Virus record (IMG/VR): IMGVR_UViG_3300015206_000003
Span: 1-47,562 of that record
Strand: one strand, 5' to 3'
Source: a virus
Length of the DNA: 47,562 nucleotides
Shown here: positions 21,977-28,598 of the stretch, piece after piece
How positions within the stretch are numbered: position 1 is the stretch's first letter
Layout: each line of letters begins with the position of its first letter
Position numbers and translations under genes: made by a program
Notes under the pieces: generated by a model
The model's database searches: none
Told to the model about the DNA's origin: nothing
Seen by the model: the letters and a program-made list of their open reading frames with translations, nothing else

Positions 21977-22239
21977 GCGAGAGTATTCGACCGAGACCAT
22001 TCTCGAAAATATCGCGGGCAAGGTCCTCTTGCGCCCGTCTGGCCTCGCTGGCCAAGTGCCGCGCCGAGCTCCATCGCGTAACGGAATTCTACCGAGTAAT
22101 GGCGGAACGTGTAGGCCACGGGCGGCGGCGGAATGCTGATCGTCTTCGCCCCGCGCACCCACAACAGACGTTCCGGATCGAGCGTCGCGCCCGCCGCGAC
22201 CGCCGCGAGAAGCCCGAGAAAGCCGCGTCGTGACGTCAT
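21898..22239 (-). CDS. Tat-signal-like protein, probably frameshifted near its C-terminus
   Basis: The N-terminus SRRGFLGLLAAVAAG matches a twin-arginine-type signal (SRRGFL plus hydrophobic core). The in-frame protein is normal to about residue 60 (FRYAMELGAALG), then becomes Arg/Ser-rich and runs to 21898 over the next gene. Skipping one base in GGCGCGGCACTTGGCC would continue as LASEARRAQEDLARDIFENG and end near 21948. That reads as a coherent charged helix. So there is either a sequencing indel or a +1 frameshift. The protein would lie at or beyond the membrane. No catalytic motif is visible. Confidence 0.6.
   Translation of the reverse strand: MTSRRGFLGLLAAVAAGATLDPERLLWVRGAKTISIPPPPVAYTFRHYSVEFRYAMELGAALGQRGQTGARGPCPRYFREWSRSNTLAWQDSQQQRVTRSPLQRSPARIVRSP
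21984..21991 (-). promoter_or_regulatory. GTCGAATA late box, 7 nt before start of 21737-21976 gene
   Basis: Minus-strand GTCGAATA, spacer CTCTCGC, then ATG. It lies inside the 3-prime part of the upstream frame. Confidence 0.6.
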
Positions 22240-22475
22240 TACTTATCCGCCGCCTTGACGGCATCCTCGGCCGCTTCCCACATCGCCTCCACGCCCGCGC
22301 CGTAACCGGAAGCGTAGCGATCGCCCTGTTCCATGTTTGTAGCGTTCACGCGGCAGAGCGAATCACGGATGTTCTGGAGCTGCTGGAGGATGCCCGGTCT
22401 GTACGTCGTCGGCGCGCGCCTCGGACGGTCTTCGCTATCGCCGCAATTGCTCATCTCTCCCATCCAGACAAACAC
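22239..22475 (-). CDS. Hypothetical protein (78 aa)
   Basis: Soluble; a helical core GILQQLQNIRDSLCRVNATN and ERYASGYG-type ending with VEAMWEAAEDAVKAADK. The TAA overlaps the next ATG by one base. The apparent start is GTG 22475, with in-frame ATGs at 22463 and 22454 also possible; the latter has GGGAG directly upstream. The function is unknown. Confidence 0.6.
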   Translation of the reverse strand: MFVWMGEMSNCGDSEDRPRRAPTTYRPGILQQLQNIRDSLCRVNATNMEQGDRYASGYGAGVEAMWEAAEDAVKAADK

Positions 22476-22479
22476 CTGA

Positions 22480-24237
22480 TCATCGTAGCCTCACGTTCGT
22501 CCCGCGGCGGTCGTCGTTCGCCCGCGGCGGCTGTCCGTATCGTCGCATTTCGGGCGCCTTCGTTCCGGACGGTAGCACCGGAACCGGCCGCGGCATGCGC
22601 AGAATGACGACGCACGCGAGCGCCAGCGCGATCACCGTATCGTCGTGGCAACCCGATTGGTGCTCTGCCTTGCCGGTTTTCTTGATGACGAACGTGAGCA
22701 GCTCCTGTTGCGTGATCGGATCGTGGATCGCGAGCGAATCCTGACGGATCAGTTCATCGAGCATTGAGATGAGCAGCGGCCGCGAAACGCCGCCCGTTTC
22801 CCATCCGAGTTTGTCCGAGCGCGTCTGCGGGTCCTGGTCCGCCGCGACCGATCGGTGATAGAGCAGCGAGCGCGGATAGTCGGCATTCATTACCGCTTCG
22901 AGCATCGAGACGCCGCCGCCGCCCGGGTTGATCTCGCCACAGAGCTGCGCCATGTTGTACCAGCGGCAGACCCGCGCCATGTAGCGGCCGGTCTCGCCCG
23001 GCATCATGCGGGCGCGCAGCACGGCCACCTGTTCGCCCGTATCGCGATCGAGCATCTGGCCCACGCTGTAATCCGGATCCGACTGCCCGTCGCCCTCGGT
23101 GACGTCGACGCCTTGGGCGCAGTCGGCGCCGCAGGCGTACAGTCTCCCCTTCTCCGGACGTTTCCAGACTCGTAACGCGCCGTGTTGGCCCGGGTGGAAC
23201 ACGAGGCGCTTCTCTTCGTCCGTCTCGTCGATCCGCAGCTCACCCACCATCGGATCGCGCTGGATCGGCATGCGCTGGATGTGCGGAACGCTGAAACGAT
23301 TGCGTGACGACGCCGTAAACGCTTCTTCAGGCGTCGCCGGGTGCTCGCGTTTGAACCGCGTTTCGTCGCGTGCGCAGTCGTTGATGATCGTCCATCGGCG
23401 CCAGGCAAGCTGTTCGAGCGAGAGATTGAAGCGGGCTTTCAGCTCCCACTCCTCTTTCGATAGAACGTCCTGGAATTTGTCGGGCGCGACCGTGAGACGC
23501 ATCCGGTTGTCGGGATGCTCCCACCAGCCCATGAACAGGCCGAGCCAGTCGGATTCGCTCGCGGGATCCATCGCGTCCTGCCACATCTTGTGAAACGTGT
23601 CGCCGATCGTTTTCGCCGTCCCCTCGATCACGGCGCAGGTTTCGGGCAGTTTCGGGACTGCGGACATTACCGCTGTCAGCGTGTCGAGAGGACGGTCGTA
23701 GTAGGGGAATTCCGAGAAATGGACGTTTGTAAGACGGAACGAGCGGCCGAAGTTCAATGAGCCCGCCGTCTTGACCTGTATCCATGAGCTTTCCGGATCG
23801 CCCGCGTATTCGTAGTTGATCCGGTCGGTCAGGGGTACGGACGGCGGCAGCGCGATCTTGCCGGCGAACGGCTTGTAACGCTCATGAAACCGTTTGTAGA
23901 TCCGGAAGATGTTGTCCGTCGACGTCGCATCGTGCGCGATCACGGCCGTGTGGACGCCCGCCGTGAACGCCGTCGACTGAAAAAACTGCGCCGCGGCGCC
24001 CGTCGTCGCCTGAATCCGCCTGCTCTTCAGGTATATGAGTCTGACGGGAACGCCCTTCGCACGTTGCTTCTTGATCGCGGCCTGCAGGCGGATCTGCCCC
24101 GGGCCGAGGACCATCGGGACGATTTCCTTCGCTTCGGTCTCGACGACGAGCGACGAACGGCAGAAACTCTCATGATTCCTGAACTCGCGGTAGACGAGGT
24201 CGAGATCGGCAGCGCTCATCGTTTCGACGTTACTCAC
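22480..24237 (-). CDS. terL: Terminase large subunit
   Basis: 585 residues. The ATPase half has a degenerate Walker A-type loop, YLKSRRIQATTGAAAQF near residue 75, and a Walker B-like strand LTNVHFSEFPYY near 170. The nuclease half (RNaseH-like fold) has the acidic ligands in GADCAQGVDVTEG near 370 and HDDTVIALALA near 530. This order is characteristic of phage TerL, which packages DNA into the capsid and cuts it. The start is GTG 24237; ATG at 24219 (MSAADLDLVYREF) is an alternative. It lies behind the sigma-factor gene in the same unit. Confidence 0.95.
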   Translation of the reverse strand: MSNVETMSAADLDLVYREFRNHESFCRSSLVVETEAKEIVPMVLGPGQIRLQAAIKKQRAKGVPVRLIYLKSRRIQATTGAAAQFFQSTAFTAGVHTAVIAHDATSTDNIFRIYKRFHERYKPFAGKIALPPSVPLTDRINYEYAGDPESSWIQVKTAGSLNFGRSFRLTNVHFSEFPYYDRPLDTLTAVMSAVPKLPETCAVIEGTAKTIGDTFHKMWQDAMDPASESDWLGLFMGWWEHPDNRMRLTVAPDKFQDVLSKEEWELKARFNLSLEQLAWRRWTIINDCARDETRFKREHPATPEEAFTASSRNRFSVPHIQRMPIQRDPMVGELRIDETDEEKRLVFHPGQHGALRVWKRPEKGRLYACGADCAQGVDVTEGDGQSDPDYSVGQMLDRDTGEQVAVLRARMMPGETGRYMARVCRWYNMAQLCGEINPGGGGVSMLEAVMNADYPRSLLYHRSVAADQDPQTRSDKLGWETGGVSRPLLISMLDELIRQDSLAIHDPITQQELLTFVIKKTGKAEHQSGCHDDTVIALALACVVILRMPRPVPVLPSGTKAPEMRRYGQPPRANDDRRGTNVRLR

Positions 24238-24243
24238 TTGTAT

Positions 24244-24420
24244 TCATTTCGCCAACCGGGACGCCTGATTGATCTCCGCTGTCGTCTTATCGCAAAAGAT
24301 CCGTAACGATTCGACCAGATCGCGGGCAGCGGCGATGCTCCCCTTGTCGATGTAACCGCGCGCAAGGGTGTAGAGCAACGCGATCGCGCTCTCGTTGATC
24401 TTGTATGACGGCTCGGTCAT
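24244..24420 (-). CDS. Hypothetical protein (58 aa)
   Basis: Helical, with core YKINESAIALLYTLARGYID and AARDLVESLRIFCDKTTA. ATG 24420 overlaps the previous stop (ATGA). It lies between the sigma and terminase genes, so a packaging or regulatory accessory role is possible. The function is unknown. Confidence 0.6.
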   Translation of the reverse strand: MTEPSYKINESAIALLYTLARGYIDKGSIAAARDLVESLRIFCDKTTAEINQASRLAK

Positions 24421-24638
24421 TCGCCCCTCGTGATGAAGTAGATCGGCGACTGGCAGGCGATCGCGTCGTGGGCGAGCTTCGTCATGGCTTCGAGTTGCCG
24501 ATCCCGCGCCCCGTCGTATTTGTCGAGCAGCTTCTCGAATTCGGCGAGCGAACACTCGCGCGACGCCTGGTAGAACGTCCGGACGAACGCCTGCCGTACC
24601 CCGTCGGCGAGGATCGTACGTGACGCCTTGTCTTTCAT
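24417..24638 (-). CDS. Hypothetical protein (73 aa)
   Basis: Soluble and helical (GVRQAFVRTFYQASRECSLA, FEKLLDKYDGARDRQLEAM). ATG overlaps the sigma stop as ATGA, so it is coupled to the sigma gene. It could be a partner of the sigma factor (for example an anti-sigma or modulator), which is only a guess from position. Confidence 0.6.
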   Translation of the reverse strand: MKDKASRTILADGVRQAFVRTFYQASRECSLAEFEKLLDKYDGARDRQLEAMTKLAHDAIACQSPIYFITRGE

Positions 24639-25255
24639 TCGCCTCTCACGCTGATTCCCACCATCGTACGCGCTTCCGCCAATTTAGCCCGCGTCCACGT
24701 CACGCTGCGTCCGACCTGCCGGGCCGTGACGGCGAGCGGCTGGCCGGCGAGCTGGCCACGCAGAACGCTCCGTTCGAGCGTCGGCAGCGCACGTATAGCG
24801 TTCTGCAAGACCCGGTGGATCTGCTCGCGTTCGGCCTGATCGTACGCGCTGGCGGTCCGATCGGTGTCGAGCGCGGGCGGCAGCCAGCCATCGTTAGCCT
24901 GTGCAATGGCTTGCAGCGATACGTTGCGCTCCTCGCGGTATGCACGCCGTTTCTGCGAATCGATGATGGCGCCGCGGACGCGGAAGTACGCATACGCTTC
25001 GAAGCCCGCTTGCGAGGCGCGCGACGGGCGATACGCATTCGCGGCCTTCACGAGCCCGACGTTTCCCGCCTGCGCGAGATCGCGAATGTCGATCGTGGGC
25101 GAGAACATCCAGCGGACCTCGCGCGCCACTCTGAGCACCATCGGGAGCAGCTCGACGATGGCGCGTTCGCGGTTCCAGCGTTTCCACGCCCCGTAGGCGC
25201 CCGCTTCCGATAGGGTTTTCCGTGTAACTGCCTGAGCCGACGAGCGCTCATGCAC
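24635..25255 (-). CDS. Phage-encoded sigma-70 family factor (FliA/WhiG-like)
   Basis: 206 residues from GTG 25255. Region 2 is clear (about residues 45-105): DIRDLAQAGNVGLVKAANAY, then FEAYAYFRVRGAIIDSQKR, with the conserved DLxQxGxxGL and YAxFRxRGAIxD residues for core binding and -10 recognition. Region 4 is near 150-200: ALPTLERSVLRGQLAGQPL and a helix-turn-helix VTARQVGRSVTWTRAKLAEA. Region 1.1 is absent and the linker is short, as in FliA/WhiG-type factors. It would redirect host RNA polymerase to phage late promoters. The start is supported by the stop of the preceding small gene just upstream. Confidence 0.85.
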   Translation of the reverse strand: MHERSSAQAVTRKTLSEAGAYGAWKRWNRERAIVELLPMVLRVAREVRWMFSPTIDIRDLAQAGNVGLVKAANAYRPSRASQAGFEAYAYFRVRGAIIDSQKRRAYREERNVSLQAIAQANDGWLPPALDTDRTASAYDQAEREQIHRVLQNAIRALPTLERSVLRGQLAGQPLAVTARQVGRSVTWTRAKLAEARTMVGISVRGE

Positions 25256-25274
25256 GATGTAGAAGTCCCAAAGG

Positions 25275-25421
25275 TTACTTGTGAGTGACAGGTTTTGCCG
25301 CCTCACGAGCGACCTTTTTCGCCGCCTCGCGGGCAACGGCGGCGGCATGGCGCTTCGCGACGCCTGCCAGCCGAACCCGCTCGCGAACTTGAAGGACATA
25401 CGAATCCCACAGTTTACTCAT
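25275..25421 (-). CDS. Small basic Ala/Lys-rich protein (48 aa)
   Basis: ATG 25421 overlaps the end of the HGG gene. After SKLWDSYVLQVRERVRLAG it becomes a basic Ala-rich helix (KRHAAAVAREAAKKVAREAA), resembling small DNA-associated helices. It sits directly before the sigma gene. The function is unknown. Confidence 0.5.
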   Translation of the reverse strand: MSKLWDSYVLQVRERVRLAGVAKRHAAAVAREAAKKVAREAAKPVTHK

Positions 25422-25800
25422 CAGCGACGTTGGTTCCTTCCGTTGTTTTTACCGCTCTGCGGTGGATCTGTATAAACTCTTCCCACAGCACTGTGCCGAG
25501 CGATGCGTCGGCCGAACGCGACGGATCGAGCGGCGCCACCGCAACCAGACCTGCGCGATTGAGCACTTCACGAGCTGCGGATATCTCCTGCGCGGACGGT
25601 TCCCACTTCTTACTGGTACGCACGCGAACGGAACGGGCGAGCACGCCGAGGGCGGGATCGATGAGGAGGAGGAGACGACGGCGGGCAGCGGCGATGACCT
25701 GAGGTGCAGATCCGCCGTGGACGCGGCAGACGCGCGCGCCGGTGATGGCCTGGCCTTTGCAGGCCACGCCGTTCGAGCGTTTGGCGGTACACACGCTCAT
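25414..25800 (-). CDS. HGG-motif protein, possible terminase small subunit
   Basis: 128 residues. The N-terminus CTAKRSNGVACKGQAITGAR with CRVHGGSAPQV is a Cys/His-rich motif (C-x10-C-x9-C-x2-H) common in proteins encoded upstream of phage TerL. The C-terminal half is helical (SAQEISAAREVLNRAGL). Position four genes before TerL and the HGG motif make a small terminase or zinc-binding packaging factor plausible, but this is not proven. A GTCGATAA box and a leader hairpin precede it. Confidence 0.65.
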   Translation of the reverse strand: MSVCTAKRSNGVACKGQAITGARVCRVHGGSAPQVIAAARRRLLLLIDPALGVLARSVRVRTSKKWEPSAQEISAAREVLNRAGLVAVAPLDPSRSADASLGTVLWEEFIQIHRRAVKTTEGTNVADE

Positions 25801-25807
25801 AGGTCGC

Positions 25808-25828
25808 GGCGCTCATGGGTCGAGCGCC
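25808..25828 (-). repeat. Inverted repeat in the leader of the packaging operon
   Basis: GGCGCTC and GAGCGCC separated by 7 nt, lying within the 40 nt between the promoter-like box and ATG 25800. It could form a hairpin that affects translation. An ATG inside the loop opens another short frame. Confidence 0.4.
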
Positions 25829-25837
25829 ACTAAGTAA

Positions 25838-25845
25838 TTATCGAC
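25838..25845 (-). promoter_or_regulatory. GTCGATAA, sigma-28-like -10 element for the packaging operon
   Basis: Minus-strand GTCGATAA matches seven of eight bases of the FliA -10 (GCCGATAA). TAAT at 25862-25865 is at 16 nt, close to the FliA -35 TAAA spacing. It precedes the operon containing the phage sigma gene. It is also close to the late box GTCGAATA. Confidence 0.5.
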
Positions 25846-25890
25846 ACAAAAACGAAGGACAATTAAACGTGGCGCACGTGGGTGGCCGTT

Positions 25891-26211
25891 CTAAGCCGCC
25901 TTCCCGGGTCCGCTTTCGAGATTGAGCAGCCGCTTTTCGATCGCGTTGACGCGCATGAGCAGCTCGGCGGTGTTTGCGTCCGTCTCATCATGCCAGCGGG
26001 ACTGACGCGCAATCATCTCGATGCAGGTCGTCACGTTGGCGCCAGTCTTTCGCCCATGATCGAGAACGGCGCGGATTTCGCTGTGAAGCGCTCCGACTTC
26101 GGCGGCGATCAGGGCGGCGGTGCGGTCTTCGGAAGCTTGGACCACGCTCTCGATCTTTCCGCTTAAGCGCGATTCCATCCCATCGAGGTACGTCTTCAGC
26201 TCCTCGTTCAT
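25891..26211 (-). CDS. Coiled-coil protein (106 aa)
   Basis: Start at ATG 26211 (ATGA overlap with the exported gene). Helical throughout: ELKTYLDGMESRLSGKIESV, EDRTAALIAAEVGALHSEIR and TAELLMRVNAIEKRLLNLES. It is likely an oligomerising protein in the lysogeny-side operon. The short charged helices recall small phage proteins that accompany repressors or superinfection-exclusion genes, but no assignment is safe. Confidence 0.65.
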   Translation of the reverse strand: MNEELKTYLDGMESRLSGKIESVVQASEDRTAALIAAEVGALHSEIRAVLDHGRKTGANVTTCIEMIARQSRWHDETDANTAELLMRVNAIEKRLLNLESGPGKAA

Positions 26212-26675
26212 TTCGAATCCTTCGCGGGCGCGGCGGGCGGCGGAACGGCAACGGGCGCGGGATCGGGAGCTATCGCGAAGCCTCCCTCGCGGAAATAGCG
26301 GATAGCAGTTTCCTCCGAGAGGCCGTTCCGTTTCGCATACTCGCGAACCCTGACCATGCTGGCTACCGTCCCGGACCACTCCTTTTCGGTCATCGTCAGT
26401 TTGAACTCTTTGCCATCCTCGTCCTGTATGTAGAAGACGCCCTTCTCAAGGACAAATTTGATCAGGCCGTGAACTGTAACGTTTGGCATCGGCAGGAGCC
26501 GGATGCCTCCGATCGGAAGTCGCTCGTAATCGACTGTGAATCTATAGCCGTCGCGCTCGATCGTGTAAGTCGTGTAGGCCGCCCGGGCGAGTGTGCCGGT
26601 CTCCCACGCGCGATCTTTCGCGGCTAAGAGCCCGACGGACAGTAACAGCGCGAGAACTGCCGCCTTCGTTTTCAT
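26208..26675 (-). CDS. Exported protein of the lysogeny-side operon
   Basis: 155 residues from ATG 26675. The signal peptide is KTKAAVLALLLSVGLLAAKD. The mature protein has a small beta domain (YTTYTIERDGYRFTVDYERL, GGIRLLPMPNVTVHGLIKFV), a helical part and a Pro/Ala tail. It is translated from the operator-controlled leftward promoter together with the KGG and coiled-coil genes. Exported proteins from the immunity region often alter the host surface or block other phages, which is inferred here. Confidence 0.65.
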   Translation of the reverse strand: MKTKAAVLALLLSVGLLAAKDRAWETGTLARAAYTTYTIERDGYRFTVDYERLPIGGIRLLPMPNVTVHGLIKFVLEKGVFYIQDEDGKEFKLTMTEKEWSGTVASMVRVREYAKRNGLSEETAIRYFREGGFAIAPDPAPVAVPPPAAPAKDSK

Positions 26676-26851
26676 TTCTTTCCTTTTTTCGCGGCCTTCT
26701 TTTTCGGTTTCTCGGCTTCTTCCGCCTTTACCGCAGCCCATCGCGCCTGCACAGCCTTCCGCGCACTCTCGCTGCGTTCCTGTTTCGTTCGCGCGGCAGC
26801 AGTAGCCAGTCCGCCCTTTCTCCCAATTTCGGCGGTGTCGACCAGTGTCAT
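26672..26851 (-). CDS. KGG-type basic protein (59 aa), candidate DNA-binding regulator
   Basis: Opening TLVDTAEIGRKGGLATAAAR with the GRKGG motif, a charged helix (KQERSESARKAVQARWAAV) and a Lys-rich tail (KPKKKAAKKGKK). Proteins with this motif occur on mobile elements and are thought to bind nucleic acid; no structure-based function is known to me. It is the first gene leftward of the operator cluster. Its -10 (TATAGT) is exactly 7 nt before the ATG, and it overlaps the next gene as ATGA. It could be the repressor, a weak inference. Confidence 0.65.
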   Translation of the reverse strand: MTLVDTAEIGRKGGLATAAARTKQERSESARKAVQARWAAVKAEEAEKPKKKAAKKGKK

Positions 26852-26858
26852 GAAAATA

Positions 26859-26864
26859 ACTATA
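26859..26864 (-). promoter_or_regulatory. Leftward -10 hexamer TATAGT
   Basis: On the minus strand TATAGT is followed by TATTTTC and ATG 26851, a 7-nt gap. The -35 region falls near 26882-26887 inside the operator cluster and is weak (CAATAC). Operator 1 lies within the spacer. Confidence 0.6.
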
Positions 26865-26867
26865 CCA

Positions 26868-26884
26868 TACGCAGCAATTGCGTA
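26868..26884. promoter_or_regulatory. Operator 1, TACGCA-GCAAT-TGCGTA
   Basis: 17-bp palindrome with 6-bp arms and a 5-bp centre. It lies in the spacer of the leftward promoter and directly abuts the rightward -35 (26885). Confidence 0.75.
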
Positions 26885-26914
26885 TTGACATCATTCGCAA
26901 CCGCTGCGTATACT
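26885..26914 (+). promoter_or_regulatory. Rightward early promoter
   Basis: TTGACA (26885-26890), an 18-nt spacer and TATACT (26909-26914), close to the sigma-70 consensus. It drives the early arm from 26959. Its spacer and -10 are covered by operator 2, so a bound repressor would block it. Confidence 0.8.
26894..26910. promoter_or_regulatory. Operator 2, TTCGCA-ACCGC-TGCGTA
   Basis: Same 17-bp architecture with one arm change (TTCGCA for TACGCA). Centre is 26 bp from operator 1. It overlaps the rightward -10. Confidence 0.7.
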
Positions 26915-26926
26915 TCAGGTACACGG

Positions 26927-26943
26927 TACGCACCGGTTGCGTA
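26927..26943. promoter_or_regulatory. Operator 3, TACGCA-CCGGT-TGCGTA
   Basis: Perfect arms around CCGGT. Centre is 33 bp from operator 2, downstream of the expected rightward start site and upstream of the AAAGGAG ribosome-binding site. Confidence 0.75.
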
Positions 26944-26958
26944 TAAAAGGAGCCCACC

Positions 26959-27183
26959 ATGCAGGACAACGAATACGAATACGCCGAATACGAAGCGCAG
27001 AACGAACGCGAAGACGCCGCCCGTCAACGCCGCGAGCGCGAAGACGAAACGAACCCGATGGTAGTCGAACGCCGCATGATCGCGCGGGTGAATGTGGCGA
27101 TCAGCGAGATCTTCGCGGACGCCGCCAGCCGGATCCGGACGACGGAAGAGTCGGACATCGAAATGGAACGGAGGACGCGCTAA
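26959..27183 (+). CDS. First early gene, acidic/charged protein (74 aa)
   Basis: Has a normal ribosome-binding site (AAAAGGAG about 7 nt before ATG), unlike many late genes. Acidic and Tyr-rich start (DNEYEYAEYEAQNEREDAA), then a helical Arg/Glu-rich region (IARVNVAISEIFADAASRIR). First position behind the main early promoter suggests an early host-takeover or regulator role; nothing specific can be assigned. Confidence 0.7.
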   Translation: MQDNEYEYAEYEAQNEREDAARQRREREDETNPMVVERRMIARVNVAISEIFADAASRIRTTEESDIEMERRTR

Positions 27184-27753
27184 ATGGCAACCAACGGATT
27201 CTATCCGCAGAACGGCAGCGCGGTCATGCCGCCCACTGGCAAGTTCAAACCGACGGTTGGACTGCCGCAGATCGTAGCGCTCGCCGCCGTAACGGGCGAG
27301 ATGGTGTCGTCGCAGTTTGGCGAGAGCGAAGTAAAGCTGATGCTGACCAACGGACAGCCCTGGTACGTCGCGCAGGCGATGGCGGACGCGATCCGCACGT
27401 CGGGCATTCAGCCGAGGCAGCAACTCGAAGTCACCAAAACGGGTAAAGGACCGATGGACTGGAAGATCGTGCCGTTACAGGCTCATTTGGGGGGAGCCCC
27501 TGCGGCCGCGCCTCCGCAGACGGTAGTTGCAGGGACTCCCGCGGCTGCGCAACCGCTCGCAACATCGCAACAGACACAGCATAGCGCCCCCAAGTCGCAG
27601 CTCGCGGCTTGCTTCGAACAGGCGTGCGACGCCATCAAGGGCGCGCAGGCCTACGCGAACAGCATCGGCCTCGGAATCACGTTCACGTCCGAAGACGTGC
27701 GCTCGACCGCGATCAGCGCGTGCATCGGTTGCCAGAAGGGAGGCTCACGATGA
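27184..27753 (+). CDS. Early DNA-metabolism-type hypothetical protein (189 aa)
   Basis: The N-terminal domain (residues about 10-100) reads KPTVGLPQIVALAAVTGEMV, VKLMLTNGQPWYVAQAMADA and QQLEVTKTGKGPMDWKIVPL, a small beta/alpha unit. A Pro/Ala/Gln linker follows, then a helical C-terminal domain (LAACFEQACDAIKGAQAYAN, GITFTSEDVRSTAISACIG). This two-part layout occurs in early phage proteins next to Gp157-like genes. GGAGG lies about 11 nt before the ATG. A nucleic-acid-related function is possible; no family is named. Confidence 0.65.
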   Translation: MATNGFYPQNGSAVMPPTGKFKPTVGLPQIVALAAVTGEMVSSQFGESEVKLMLTNGQPWYVAQAMADAIRTSGIQPRQQLEVTKTGKGPMDWKIVPLQAHLGGAPAAAPPQTVVAGTPAAAQPLATSQQTQHSAPKSQLAACFEQACDAIKGAQAYANSIGLGITFTSEDVRSTAISACIGCQKGGSR

Positions 27754-28388
27754 CGCCTCCATCACCAGTAGCATCGCTACTCGAAAGCGCTGCCTCGATC
27801 ATCGACTGGTCCGCCTGCGACGTCCCGCCCGGGACGTTCGGGCTGGCCGTCGTTCCGAAGGCGGCGGCGCCACGCGTTTCGTTGCGGGCGCACATCGAAG
27901 GCGTCGAAGGTATCGCCGATACGATCGAAGGCCTCGACGACGAAACGCTTTCGGCCGAAGAACGCGACGAACTGAGCGCCATGCTCATCGCCGCGATCGC
28001 CGGCACGAAACGCAAGGTGGACAACACGTCGAATGTTCTTGCGATGTACGAAGCACTCGAAGCGGGCGCAAAAGCTGAAAAGGAACGTCTCGCCAAACGC
28101 GAGGCGTTCTACGCGCGCCAGATCGAGCGCCTGACCGATTACGTCATCGCCACCATGACGACGTCGAATCTGCCGAAGCTCGAAGGCGAGACGTCGACCT
28201 TCGCGCTCCGGAAGAATCCGCCGTCGGTCGTAATCGAAGCGGGCGCCACGTTCTCGCACGAATTCACGGCGTATCCGGACGCGCCGCCGCCGCGGCCGGA
28301 CAAAGATGCGATTAAGCGCGCACTGAAGGCAGGGCGCGCGATCGAGGGCGCGAGCCTGCAGGCAACGATGCGGCTGGTGCGCTCGTGA
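27750..28388 (+). CDS. Gp157-like phage protein
   Basis: 212 residues; ATG overlaps the previous stop. Central coiled coil (AAIAGTKRKVDNTSNVLAMY, EAGAKAEKERLAKREAFYAR) followed by LTDYVIATMTTSNLPKLEGE, TFALRKNPPSVVI, PDKDAIKRALKAGRAIEGA. The R-K-x-P-P-S-V and D-K-x-A-I-K-x-A-L-K-A-G motifs are characteristic of the Siphovirus Gp157 family, implicated in host resistance or replication-associated roles with unclear mechanism. The N-terminal 60 residues differ from the usual family length. Confidence 0.75.
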   Translation: MTPPSPVASLLESAASIIDWSACDVPPGTFGLAVVPKAAAPRVSLRAHIEGVEGIADTIEGLDDETLSAEERDELSAMLIAAIAGTKRKVDNTSNVLAMYEALEAGAKAEKERLAKREAFYARQIERLTDYVIATMTTSNLPKLEGETSTFALRKNPPSVVIEAGATFSHEFTAYPDAPPPRPDKDAIKRALKAGRAIEGASLQATMRLVRS

Positions 28389-28573
28389 CGTGGCGCGAGG
28401 CAATCGAGGCGCGCGACTTCGAGCCCGTTCCGCCACGTCGGCGCGACGGGCTCTGCGATAAGGTTTACGGTATGCTCGGCACGCGCGTCACGAACGGTCA
28501 CGTTTACGGCTTTCTCCTCGGAATCGTCATCGGAACGGCGTGCGCGTTGCTTGCGTGGAGTCTGCCGCACTAA
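28385..28573 (+). CDS. Small membrane protein (62 aa)
   Basis: GTG start overlapping the Gp157 stop (GTGA). A soluble Arg-rich N-terminus is followed by a membrane helix near residues 42-60 (VYGFLLGIVIGTACALLAW). It ends the first early operon, directly followed by tandem repeats and a terminator. The function is unknown. Confidence 0.65.
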   Translation: MTWREAIEARDFEPVPPRRRDGLCDKVYGMLGTRVTNGHVYGFLLGIVIGTACALLAWSLPH

Positions 28574-28592
28574 TCGAAACGAATCGAAACGA
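28573..28592. repeat. Tandem 10-bp repeat (ATCGAAACGA x2)
   Basis: Two exact direct copies of ATCGAAACGA starting at the stop of the small membrane gene. They could be arm-type integrase or Xis sites near the attachment region, or only a chance duplication. Confidence 0.5.
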
Positions 28593-28598
28593 AGCAAA

